A stretch of DNA of 48,592 nt, from positions 1 through 48,592 of the forward strand of contig CAJFTU010000040.1 in the NCBI GenBank assembly GCA_904420065.1, written 5' to 3'. The position numbers were made by a program, and so were the translations under genes. The stretch is from an uncultured Emergencia sp. (GTDB lineage Bacteria; Bacillota; Clostridia; Peptostreptococcales; Anaerovoracaceae). The notes under the pieces are model-generated. The model had not been told where the DNA came from. It worked only from the letters and a program-made list of their open reading frames with translations, and searched no databases. This document shows, piece after piece, positions 41,612 to 48,592 of the stretch; the stretch's first letter is position 1; each line of letters begins with the position of its first letter.

Positions 41612-44056
41612 ATGATTCGGTTAATTCACGTAAATAAGTACTTCAACAGAAAGAAGAGCAACGAGATTCACGTCATCAACGAAACCTCTCTGGAACTGGG
41701 GGATAAGGGACTGGTGACGTTCCTGGGAAGCTCCGGCTGTGGAAAGACCACCCTGCTCAACGCGATCGGCGGTTTGGATAAAGTGGATGGCGGCGATATC
41801 TATATCGACGACGAGAGGATTACGACCAGGTCCAACTCCAAAAAGGATGAGATCAGGAACAGCTACGTCGGCTATATCTTCCAGAACTACAATCTGATCG
41901 AGGATGCGACGGTTTTCGACAACGTGGCGCTGGTGCTGAAGATGATGGGCGTCAGAGACAAGGCGGAGATCGAAGAGCGGGTCATGTATATCCTGAAGAG
42001 GGTAGGCATTGAGCGCTACCGCAACCGGCCGGCCAAAATGCTGTCCGGAGGAGAGCGACAGAGAGTGGGCATCGCCAGGGCGATCGTAAAAAATCCGAGA
42101 ATCATCATCGCCGACGAGCCGACGGGAAACCTGGACAGCAGGAACACCATTGAGATCATGAACATCATCAAGGCGATTTCCCGGGAAAAGCTGGTCATAC
42201 TGGTTACCCACGAAAAAGAGATCGCGGAGTTCTACGCGTCGCGAATACTGGAAATTGTAGACGGAAAGATCGTCAGCGACAGAGAGAACCAACACAACGA
42301 CGCTCTGGATTACCGGCTGGAGAACAAGATCTATCTGAAGGATATGCCGGTTCAGAAGGAACTTTCGGACGATAGAGTAAAGATCAAATATTACAGTGAC
42401 AGAGCGGATGAGGATCTGGAGATAAAAGTCGTCATCCGAAACAACAACATCTATATCGAAGCGCCGAAGAACATGAGCGGGGGATCCGACGCGGTGGAGC
42501 TGGTAGATGATCACTACAAGAAGATTTCGAGGGATATCTACGAGGAATACGAGTTCGACTACGACAAGCTGATCGACAAGAGCTTTACGCCCAAGTACAC
42601 CTCCGTGTTCAATCTGGGTTCCCTTCTGATTTCCGGATACAAAAAGATATTCTCCTATTCCGTAATCAAGAAGATCCTGCTGATCGGTTTTATTCTGGCC
42701 TCCATGTTTGCCATCTATGCGGTCAGCAATATTGCGGGAATCACCAACGTAACCGACGACAAGTTTGTTCAGGTGAACAAGAACTATCTGACCGTTACGG
42801 CGGCGAAGATGACGCCGGAAATCTACGAAAAGTACGAAGGCATGGAAGGCGTAGACTACGTCCTTCCGGGGGATTCCCGGGTTAACTTTATCCTGCCTAT
42901 TGACGATTACTATCAGTCCGCTGACGCTATGGCGATGATCAGAGGTTCCCTGTCCGACCGGGAGATGGTGGATGAAGAATCGCTGATCGCGGGAAGCATG
43001 CCGAAAGAAAGCAGGGACATCGTCATCGATAAGATGACCGCCGACAATCTCTTTTCCCAGAATCTGACCCAGATGATCGGCGTCTCGACGTACAGCGATC
43101 TGATCGGCCGCCGTTTGGAGCTGCCGGTAATGGGCGAGTTTACCATAGTGGGAATCACCGAGCAGAATAGTCCGTCCATCTATGCCGACCGCAGTCTGTT
43201 CACCGATATTCTATGCTGTCAGCCGCCGGCCGAGGCCGCAGAGGAAGGGTCGGGATCGATTTCTTCTGCGGAAAATCAGACGGCTTCTGTGATCAATTAC
43301 GACCTGGTCAAGGACAGCGATCAGATAGAGATCGTCAGGGGGAGCAGCCCCGACGAGGATTACGAAGCGCTGATCAACGAAAATCTTCAGTATGAGGCGG
43401 CCATCGGAAGCACGCTGGACACTAAGATAAACGGGAAAAGTCTGACCGTATGCGGATATTATTCCGACCAGAGACAGAGCGAGAACATCTACGTCAACGA
43501 AAAGACAGCCAGGTACAACTTCCTTCAGGGACAGAATACGATAGTGCTTTCGCCTTCCGACAAGGAAAAAACCTTTGAGCAGATTTCCGCTCAGAATGTG
43601 AAGGTAACGGACAATTACGAAAACGACAGGCAGCAGTACATCGATACTATCCGGAAGCAGGTTGTCGCCACAGTGCTGGTATCGGGTATCATCCTTTTGA
43701 TTTCGCTGATCGAAATCTATCTGATGCTGCGTTCCTCGTTCCTGTCACGGATCAAGGAGGTCGGTGTTCTGCGGGCGATCGGCCTGAAGAAGAAGGACAT
43801 CTACAAGATGTTCCTCGGCGAGATCATTGCCCTGACCACGCTGACTACGCTTCCGGCGATGGCGGTAATGGCTTATATCCTCAACGGTATGTCCAAGCTG
43901 CCGCTGATCGGTTCTCAGTATCTGATGAATCCGATCGTGTTCCTGATCAGTTTTGCCATCGTAGCCGGTTTTAACCTGATCGCCGGACTTCTTCCGGTAT
44001 TCAATACCATGAGGAAGACCCCTGCGGAAATTTTGAGCAGAAACGACGTAAACTGA
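41612..44056 (+). CDS. ABC transporter with fused ATPase and FtsX-type permease, second
   Basis: The 814-aa protein has the same build as its neighbour. The ATPase holds LGSSGCGKTTLLNAIGG, FQNYNLIEDATV, LSGGERQRVGIARA, IIIADEPTGNLDSRN and VTHEKEIAEF. A longer linker of about 110 residues precedes the first helix (about 350-372), then a large outside domain and three helices at the C-terminus (about 690-712, 735-760, 775-800). The FtsX motif LSRIKEVGVLRAIGLKKKDI is clear. GGAGGTG overlaps the end of the first gene. No regulator is adjacent; substrate is unknown. Confidence 0.87.
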   Translation: MIRLIHVNKYFNRKKSNEIHVINETSLELGDKGLVTFLGSSGCGKTTLLNAIGGLDKVDGGDIYIDDERITTRSNSKKDEIRNSYVGYIFQNYNLIEDATVFDNVALVLKMMGVRDKAEIEERVMYILKRVGIERYRNRPAKMLSGGERQRVGIARAIVKNPRIIIADEPTGNLDSRNTIEIMNIIKAISREKLVILVTHEKEIAEFYASRILEIVDGKIVSDRENQHNDALDYRLENKIYLKDMPVQKELSDDRVKIKYYSDRADEDLEIKVVIRNNNIYIEAPKNMSGGSDAVELVDDHYKKISRDIYEEYEFDYDKLIDKSFTPKYTSVFNLGSLLISGYKKIFSYSVIKKILLIGFILASMFAIYAVSNIAGITNVTDDKFVQVNKNYLTVTAAKMTPEIYEKYEGMEGVDYVLPGDSRVNFILPIDDYYQSADAMAMIRGSLSDREMVDEESLIAGSMPKESRDIVIDKMTADNLFSQNLTQMIGVSTYSDLIGRRLELPVMGEFTIVGITEQNSPSIYADRSLFTDILCCQPPAEAAEEGSGSISSAENQTASVINYDLVKDSDQIEIVRGSSPDEDYEALINENLQYEAAIGSTLDTKINGKSLTVCGYYSDQRQSENIYVNEKTARYNFLQGQNTIVLSPSDKEKTFEQISAQNVKVTDNYENDRQQYIDTIRKQVVATVLVSGIILLISLIEIYLMLRSSFLSRIKEVGVLRAIGLKKKDIYKMFLGEIIALTTLTTLPAMAVMAYILNGMSKLPLIGSQYLMNPIVFLISFAIVAGFNLIAGLLPVFNTMRKTPAEILSRNDVN

Positions 44057-44123
44057 TGATATGACCGGCTTTTGACCGATTTCGACCGGACGGCAAACGG
44101 TTCCGGTCGGATTTCACCAAATG

Positions 44124-44168
44124 AAAAACTGCCGCTTTCGGCTTTATCCGGCCGGAGCGGCAGTTTTT
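44124..44168. terminator. Bidirectional terminator between the ABC genes and the CoA-transferase
   Basis: AAAAACTGCCGCT (44124-44136) pairs with AGCGGCAGTTTTT (44156-44168), 13 bp, with A/T tails on both sides. Confidence 0.88.
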
Positions 44169-44190
44169 CGTAGAATAATATGGTATTTGG

Positions 44191-45549
44191 TTAGAACGCA
44201 CATTTACTAGTGTTTTTCCAGATTCCGTTACGTTCCGCGGCCTTGATCAGGTCTTCGCGGAAGTCGGGATGAGCGATATTAATCAGCAGTTCGGCCCGTT
44301 CCCATGTGGATTTGCCCTTCAGGTTGGCCGCGCCGTATTCTGTGACGATAAAGTTGGTGGCGGTTCTCGGTGTCGTTACGATAGCACCCGGAGTTAAAAC
44401 CGGGGAAATCAGGGACTCCTTCGTGCCGTCCTTCAGTGTTCTCGTGGAAGGAGTGCAGATAAAGCTCTGCCCTCCCTTAGAGAGGAAAGATCCCATGACG
44501 AAGTCCAGCTGGCCGCCGGTACCGCTGATCTGCTGGTGACCTGCGGATTCGGAACATACCTGCCCGTACAGATCGACTTGAATACAGCTGTTGACCGATA
44601 CGAAGTTGTCTATGCTGGAAATGATGTTCACGTTGTTGACATAGTTCACCGGAGCGCTGCAGCAGATCGGATTGTTGTCAATAAAATCGTATAGTTTTTT
44701 CGTGCCTCCCGCAAAGGTGTAGAGCGCTTTTCCTTCGTCGACCGGCTTGTTTCCGGTGAGCTTGCCGGCATCGTAGAGATCCACGTAGGCGTCTACGAAC
44801 ATTTCTGTATGGGCGTTGATGTTGCGCACGTCGGAATCGGCCAGCATCTGTCCGATGCAGTTGGGAAGACTTCCGATACCCAATTGAAGGGTGCTGTGAC
44901 TCTTGATCTTATCCACCACGTGGGCGGCGATTTTTCTATCGATTTCGGAGGCCGGTTTTGTCGGAAGTTCTGCTATAGGGGAGTTGGATCCTTCGACGAC
45001 ATAGTCGATGCCGTACAGATTGAGCTGTGTCTGGTGGCCGTGGGCAATCGGCATATTTTCGTTTACTTCTACGATGATCTTCTTCGCCGCTTTGATGACG
45101 CCCCACATGTCGGCAACCTGAGGTCCCAGATTGAAATTGCCGTGTTTATCCATGGGCGCAACCTGGAACATGGCGATGTCGACGCCGCACTCGTTATTTT
45201 TCCAATAGTACGGAAGCTCGTTAAATAGCATCGGTATATACCAGCACCGGCCGTCTTTACACATCTGCCGGTCAAATGCGCTGAAGTGGGCGGATGCAAA
45301 TCTGACCTGATCATTGGAGGTTGTCGCCTGATAGACCTTGAACGGTTCTTTCCTTATGGCGACCGTGCTGACGATTTCAACGTCTCTGAGTTCGTCTGCC
45401 CGCTTTGCCAGCGCCTCGTCGATATCGACCACACTGCCGCAGCCGAGTCCGAAGTGGATTCTGTATCCCGGTTTGACCATAGCGGCAGCATCGTCTGCGG
45501 TAATTAATTTCTTTTTGTATTCTTCTGCCAGTGTGGAAACTTTATACAT
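44191..45549 (-). CDS. Acetyl-CoA hydrolase/transferase family: butyryl-CoA or 4-hydroxybutyrate CoA-transferase
   Basis: The 452-aa cytoplasmic enzyme moves CoA between acyl groups and acetate. The family's catalytic Glu is in FIVTEYGAANLKGKS (about residues 401-415), and the Gly-rich QISGTGGQLDFVMGSFLSKGG loop and the N-terminal HFGLGCGSV are typical of the butyryl-CoA:acetate/4-hydroxybutyrate group. The two cannot be told apart here. I choose ATG 45549, which has GGGAGG upstream, over an in-frame start 19 codons earlier. It is monocistronic. Such genes indicate fermentation to butyrate or use of 4-hydroxybutyrate or amino acids. Confidence 0.9.
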   Translation of the reverse strand: MYKVSTLAEEYKKKLITADDAAAMVKPGYRIHFGLGCGSVVDIDEALAKRADELRDVEIVSTVAIRKEPFKVYQATTSNDQVRFASAHFSAFDRQMCKDGRCWYIPMLFNELPYYWKNNECGVDIAMFQVAPMDKHGNFNLGPQVADMWGVIKAAKKIIVEVNENMPIAHGHQTQLNLYGIDYVVEGSNSPIAELPTKPASEIDRKIAAHVVDKIKSHSTLQLGIGSLPNCIGQMLADSDVRNINAHTEMFVDAYVDLYDAGKLTGNKPVDEGKALYTFAGGTKKLYDFIDNNPICCSAPVNYVNNVNIISSIDNFVSVNSCIQVDLYGQVCSESAGHQQISGTGGQLDFVMGSFLSKGGQSFICTPSTRTLKDGTKESLISPVLTPGAIVTTPRTATNFIVTEYGAANLKGKSTWERAELLINIAHPDFREDLIKAAERNGIWKNTSKCAF

Positions 45550-45672
45550 TGTGGATCCTCCCTTTATTTCTGCTTCGGTTATCCGAGTTTGTTTGTTTTT
45601 TAACAAACGCTCTGTCTATTTTACTACATTAGCAGACAGTTATCAACCTTAAAATTTATTTTCTCTTCAGAT

Positions 45673-45702
45673 TTGACAAATTGCAGACCCTTGGGATAGA
45701 AT
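45673..45702 (+). promoter_or_regulatory. Promoter of the GNAT gene
   Basis: TTGACA (45673-45678), 18 nt, TAGAAT (45697-45702), 30 nt before the start codon. Confidence 0.65.
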
Positions 45703-45732
45703 ATTGTAAATGTGGATTTATGGAGGCGTTTC

Positions 45733-46341
45733 ATGAAAATTTTTGTTCGGGTTGAAGAGGAAAAGGATTTTCGCCGAGTAGAGGAGATTACCAGAGAGGC
45801 TTTTTCCTATCCGGGGAGAATCGAACAGGGCGGGATAGGCTGCCCCTATGAACATTGGATGGTTCACGAACTGCGCAAGCGGGATGGGATCCGCGAATTG
45901 AGCCTGGTGGCAGAGATCGACGGGCTGATTGCAGGACATATCATCTGCAGCAGAGCAAAAGTCAGACTGCCCGGCAAAGTTTTACCGGTATTGAACTTTG
46001 GACCGCTCAGTGTCCAGCCGGAATATCAGAGAAAGGGAATCGGATCCGCCCTGGTCAGAGCAATGATCGATCAGGCCGCCCAGATGGGTTTCGGCGCCAT
46101 ACTCTTTTTTGGCCGCCCGGAATACTATCCGAGGTTTGGATTTAAAGAAGCGTCGGTATTCGGAATCAGTGATGCGGAAGGTTCTAACTATCCGGCTTTT
46201 ATGGGAATGGAACTCATCCCGGGTTATTTGTCTGAGGCTCGCGGAGGCCGTTACTTCGAATCGGATTTATACGATGATGAACGGAACCGAAGGGCGGTAA
46301 AGCAGTTCGACACAGAATTCGTCAAACACTTCAGCTGCTGA
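45733..46341 (+). CDS. GNAT-family N-acetyltransferase (YhbS-like)
   Basis: The 202-aa enzyme transfers acetyl from acetyl-CoA to an unknown amine. The acetyl-CoA loop Q-x-x-G-x-G/A is in SVQPEYQRKGIGSALVRAMID (about residues 95-115), preceded by the beta-strand LPVLNFGPL. The motif GRPEYYPRFGF is typical of the YhbS subgroup. GGAGG 6 nt before ATG 45733 sets the start. Target not predictable. Confidence 0.88.
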   Translation: MKIFVRVEEEKDFRRVEEITREAFSYPGRIEQGGIGCPYEHWMVHELRKRDGIRELSLVAEIDGLIAGHIICSRAKVRLPGKVLPVLNFGPLSVQPEYQRKGIGSALVRAMIDQAAQMGFGAILFFGRPEYYPRFGFKEASVFGISDAEGSNYPAFMGMELIPGYLSEARGGRYFESDLYDDERNRRAVKQFDTEFVKHFSC

Positions 46342-46390
46342 GTGGAATGGACCGGTGAATCCGTTTAAGGCTGTGCGCATATATAAAAGA

Positions 46391-46416
46391 AACGCAGAAG
46401 CGATTGCTTCTGCGTT
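46391..46416. terminator. Terminator of the tRNA gene
   Basis: AACGCAGAAGC (46391-46401) pairs with GCTTCTGCGTT (46406-46416), followed by T runs on both strands. It directly follows the tRNA on the minus strand and may also end the GNAT transcript. Confidence 0.85.
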
Positions 46417-46419
46417 TTT

Positions 46420-46494
46420 TGGTATCCCCGGACAGAATCGAACTGTCAATTACGCTTTAGGAGAGCGTTGTTATATCCATTTAACTACGGAGAC
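46420..46494 (-). tRNA. tRNA-Arg (anticodon CCU)
   Basis: The minus strand folds as a complete cloverleaf: acceptor GTCTCCG with CGGGGAT, D-arm GTTA/TAAC, anticodon stem ACGCT/AGCGT around loop CTCCTAA (anticodon CCT in DNA), a 4-nt variable loop, and T-arm GACAG/CTGTC with loop TTCGATT. Discriminator A and an encoded CCA end it. It reads AGG codons. Confidence 0.93.
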
Positions 46495-46778
46495 ATGCTG
46501 CATAGAAAATAAGATAACTTATCAGCGGATATACCGCATTTTCTTTTGATATCATAACACCTTTTGGATTAAATTTCAATCCTTGATTTTTGCAGACCTT
46601 GCTGCCTTGCCCGCCGCCTTTCTACTGTCTTTCTGCCCTTCTCAACGACGGGTGCGCAGGTAAACCGAGAAACGGGAGGGAGACTGGGTAAGAAGTCGGA
46701 AACCCTATTTCTCTTCCCGAGTTTCTGTACCGCGGCCGACGGCAAAGATCATATACTGTTAAGGGGGGATAAAAAAAT
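46495..46778. other. Region between the tRNA and the lysozyme gene
   Basis: No gene. A long imperfect stem starts GAAACGGGAGGGAGA (about 46669) and returns in TCTCTTCCCGAGTTTC (about 46709-46724), in the probable leader of the lysozyme gene. TATACT near 46753 could be a -10 box without a clear -35. Confidence 0.5.
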
Positions 46779-47771
46779 ATGGCAACCGTAAAAGCGAAAG
46801 GCATAGACGTGTCCTACTGGCAGGGAAAACCGGCGGACAGCGCGTACAGGAAGTACAGCGCCGCGGGTTGGAAATTTCTCATCGCCAGAATCGGATACGC
46901 GGATAAGGGAATCCGGTACGAGGATTCTACTTTTGAGTATAACATGGAAAAGGCGAAAAAATACGGAATTCAGTTCGGCGTTTATTTTTACAGCAATGCG
47001 CAGAACAGGGCGGAGGGAAAGGAAGAAGCCCAATATGTGCTGCGCATTTTGAAAAAAAGAAGCCTGCAGCTGCCCGTGTGGATCGATATGGAGGATAACG
47101 CCACTTCCGGAAAAGCAAGCAAAAGGGATCTGGCCGCGGCGTGCAAAGCCTTCTGTTCCACCATAGAGGAAGAAGGTTATATGGCCGGCGTATACGCCTC
47201 GACCTCCTGGTTTTCAACGAAAATCGGCAGCCTGGGTAGTCTGCGCAAATGGGTGGCGCAGTACAACGACAAGGTAACCTACGGCGGAACGTATGATATG
47301 TGGCAGTACTCCAGTACGGCCACTGTAGCGGGATTTTCCGGCCACAGAGATGTGAATCGGAGCTATGTCCTCTTTGACCGGCAGAATTTCCTGATCCGCC
47401 CTAAAGTCAATCTTCAGATTCGCAGCGGTCAGTCTCTGAAGTCGAAGAAGACCGGCGTCTTAAATAAAAACGGATTTTACCGGGTCGTCAGAGTGAACGC
47501 CAAGGGAAACAGGGGATATGTAAAAGGCGAAGGCTGGGTTACCGTCACATCTAAGTACGCGCAAAGAGTGCCGGGTGAGACGTTTAACATCGAAACAAAA
47601 GGAAATCTGATCGTGAGAGAATCTCCTCTGCTGTCTTCTGCAAAGATTGGCGTTTTGAAGAAAAATCGAAAGTATTCGGTCGTTGCAATCAGTCAGGATG
47701 GCAAAAGGGGACAGTTGAAGAACGGAGGGTGGATAACCGTAACGAATAAATATGTAAAAATAATACCATAA
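46779..47771 (+). CDS. GH25 lysozyme with SH3-like C-terminal repeats
   Basis: The 330-aa protein has a GH25 muramidase domain at about residues 6-205: KGIDVSYWQG with the first catalytic Asp, the pair in WIDMEDN, and YDMWQYSS. Two SH3-like cell-wall-binding repeats follow (about 210-265 and 270-330), each with VNLQIRSG or GNLIVRES and GWVTVTSKYAQ or GWITVTNKYVK. No signal peptide is present, as in phage or autolysin-like lysozymes released by a holin or lysis; no phage genes are near. AAGGGGGG precedes the ATG. Confidence 0.88.
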   Translation: MATVKAKGIDVSYWQGKPADSAYRKYSAAGWKFLIARIGYADKGIRYEDSTFEYNMEKAKKYGIQFGVYFYSNAQNRAEGKEEAQYVLRILKKRSLQLPVWIDMEDNATSGKASKRDLAAACKAFCSTIEEEGYMAGVYASTSWFSTKIGSLGSLRKWVAQYNDKVTYGGTYDMWQYSSTATVAGFSGHRDVNRSYVLFDRQNFLIRPKVNLQIRSGQSLKSKKTGVLNKNGFYRVVRVNAKGNRGYVKGEGWVTVTSKYAQRVPGETFNIETKGNLIVRESPLLSSAKIGVLKKNRKYSVVAISQDGKRGQLKNGGWITVTNKYVKIIP

Positions 47772-47791
47772 TAACAGCGCATGAAAAAAGG

Positions 47792-47829
47792 CGGCGCGCC
47801 TTCAGCTTTAACCGAAGGTGCGCCGGTTT
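47792..47829 (+). terminator. Terminator of the lysozyme gene
   Basis: CGGCGCGCCTTC (47792-47803) pairs with GAAGGTGCGCCG (47814-47825) with one mismatch pair, followed by a short T-rich run. Confidence 0.7.
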
Positions 47830-47896
47830 CCTTAAAGGGCGCAGAAAATACCCTTGGCGGAGATATTTCTCTGCCCCTGAAAAAACGCTCACCCTG

Positions 47897-48082
47897 TCAA
47901 TCCTTGATGATTACGGCCTTTGCGCCTTCTTCAAGAAGAATATTGATGATCTCGTTTCGGGAAGTATTGGCTTCTTCCGCGATTTGATCCAGCCGTTCGT
48001 AGAGCTCCAAAGGGATTCGGATTGACAGCAGTTTATATCCATCTTCTCCGCGAAGCTTCTTTTTCTTAATTTCAATCTCCAT
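47897..48082 (-). CDS. Ribbon-helix-helix protein (CopG/Arc type)
   Basis: The 61-aa protein has a basic start (MEIEIKKKKLRGEDG), the strand YKLLSIRIP, and two helices LELYERLDQIAEEAN and SRNEIINILLEEGAKAV, the ribbon-helix-helix layout of small DNA-binding dimers. The start ATG 48082 is chosen because GGAGG lies 8 nt upstream; ATG 48097 has none. It is divergent from the 51-aa gene at 48200, with an A/T-rich shared promoter region. Confidence 0.8.
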   Translation of the reverse strand: MEIEIKKKKLRGEDGYKLLSIRIPLELYERLDQIAEEANTSRNEIINILLEEGAKAVIIKD

Positions 48083-48199
48083 TTTACATACCTCCATAAA
48101 GTAATTTTATGGCAAGACCGGCGGGGAAATATATATTATAATTATGTTATATTCAAAACATATTTATGGCACATTTTAAAATGATTAAGGAGGTTCAAT

Positions 48200-48355
48200 A
48201 TGAAAGGGAAAGAAGAAAAACACTACGAAAAACTGCTGAAGGAGAGAATCGGGGAAGCGCTGCGCCAACGGGAAAAAGAGGAAAAAGTGGATCGAGAAAC
48301 TTTGGAGAAGTGGAAACAGGAGGCGGATAGAGAAGGATCAGAGAAAGACCGGTAA
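48200..48355 (+). CDS. Small charged protein of 51 aa, uncharacterised
   Basis: The frame is MKGKEEKHYEKLLKERIGEA followed by a Lys/Glu/Arg-rich helical part ending EGSEKDR. AGGAGG lies 5 nt upstream of the ATG, stronger than at most genes here, so I call it real despite its size. It should be one long helix; no known family is evident. It is divergent from the ribbon-helix-helix gene, and a hairpin follows. Confidence 0.65.
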   Translation: MKGKEEKHYEKLLKERIGEALRQREKEEKVDRETLEKWKQEADREGSEKDR

Positions 48356-48387
48356 AGCAGAAACAGAAAAACAGCCGTAAATGACAA

Positions 48388-48415
48388 GCAGCATACTTGG
48401 GTACCCGTATGCTGC
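48388..48415 (+). terminator. Hairpin after the 51-aa gene
   Basis: GCAGCATAC (48388-48396) pairs with GTATGCTGC (48407-48415), loop TTGGGTACCC. No clear T run follows. Confidence 0.55.
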
Positions 48416-48419
48416 AGAA

Positions 48420-48527
48420 TTATTCCTCAAATTTTCGGATAGCAATTTTGTTGGTCTTCAATAAGTAGAGCAATATCCGCGCTTCCTGCTCAGAGCAATC
48501 TGAAAAAATTGTTGGTTTGTCAAACAT
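48420..48527 (-). pseudogene. Gene remnant cut by the right IS copy
   Basis: On the minus strand, chromosomal sequence (48420-48505) ends a frame FSDCSEQEARILLYLL followed by KTNKIAIRKFEE and a stop. Read back into the IS, the frame stays open to an ATG at 48527, giving a hybrid 35-codon frame beginning MFDKPTI. The likely history is a gene whose 5' part was displaced by the IS. The family is not recognisable. Confidence 0.4.
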
Positions 48528-48592
48528 ATGTTACATCGTGCTTCACAAATTCATCCAAAACCGTCTGTGGAGACTTCCAGCCTAAAGGTCGC
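48506..48592 (-). mobile_element. 3' end of an insertion sequence (right copy)
   Basis: This is the exact reverse complement of bases 1-87. It contains the last 23 transposase codons (minus strand, 48591-48520). The two IS copies therefore point toward each other, with 48.4 kb of chromosome between their 3' ends. Confidence 0.8.

Noticed and set aside
1-48592. Composite transposon bounded by inverted IS copies
   Set aside because: The 48 kb carries housekeeping genes (purA, purB, alr, a tRNA) in normal operons; the IS copies more likely mark assembly breaks.

Overview
The window is a 48.6 kb piece of chromosome from a low-to-mid GC Gram-positive anaerobe, most likely a clostridial (Bacillota/Eubacteriales) gut-type bacterium. 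This rests on the strong AGGAGG ribosome sites, sigma-A type promoters, U-tailed terminators, VanRS-like two-component genes, a lipoteichoic-acid-glycosylation-like cassette, and a 4-hydroxybutyrate/butyryl-CoA type CoA-transferase. Species cannot be fixed from the sequence. Both ends of the window are the same 87 bp in inverted orientation. Each is the 3' end of an insertion-sequence transposase gene, so the contig is bounded by two oppositely oriented copies of one IS.

Layout. 0.1-3.6 kb: a DUF71/ATP_bind_4 PP-loop protein, an OmpR-family response regulator with an overlapping histidine kinase, and a divergent XRE regulator. 3.7-11.4 kb: a consensus promoter, a 440-nt structured leader, then a complete dipeptide/oligopeptide ABC transporter (binding lipoprotein, two permeases, two ATPases) with an M20-type aminoacyl-histidine dipeptidase at its end. 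11.5-16 kb: a repeat-rich promoter region, then YfhO, GtrA/GtcA and GT2 genes, the three parts of a surface-polymer glycosylation machine. 16.3-20.1 kb: two paralogous NCS2 purine permeases flanking a TIGR01906/DUF1461 membrane protein. 20.1-22.4 kb: a long non-coding stretch and an NhaC-type antiporter. 22.6-27 kb: a 5'-truncated Rhs toxin tip with two paralogous putative immunity genes and a small Rhs relic between them. 27.5-31.4 kb: a purB-purA-alr operon. 31.6-38.8 kb: Ogt, a VWA protein, a CBS/DRTGG/DHH pyrophosphatase, a UMF1-type MFS protein and an unknown anchored protein. 39.3-44 kb: two consecutive ABC-ATPase/FtsX fusion proteins. 44.2-48.5 kb: CoA-transferase, GNAT acetyltransferase, tRNA-Arg(CCU), GH25 lysozyme, a ribbon-helix-helix protein and an uncharacterised 51-aa gene.

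The most unusual content is between genes. Two intergenic regions (20295-20630 and 35729-36062) each carry an element of about 335 bp made of four 35-nt units in the order forward, forward, reverse, reverse. Each unit has GCCATA at one end and TTCAGACGG (or a one- or two-base variant) at the other. The gap inside each pair is exactly 26 nt, although most of the remaining sequence is unrelated. Read on the opposite strand, every pair of units frames a 12-codon micro-ORF (MAFLLVSGFFSV, MAFLLLSCHFAV, MAFSLQSVFCAV, MTDLFFSGMFPV). Two other regions (11542-11871 and 27003-27330) carry a second four-unit element of about 329 bp built on GTTTC-N15-GTTTC-N5-GAAAC, again 35 nt per unit and again forward, forward, reverse, reverse. 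I know of no described family that matches either.

Two regulatory links also stand out. The 11-bp-spaced TTAAGA repeats upstream of the response-regulator gene recur, with the same 9-nt distance to the -10 box, in front of the glycosylation operon. That operon also has a promoter whose -35/-10 spacer holds a G10 tract, the layout of a phase-variable promoter.
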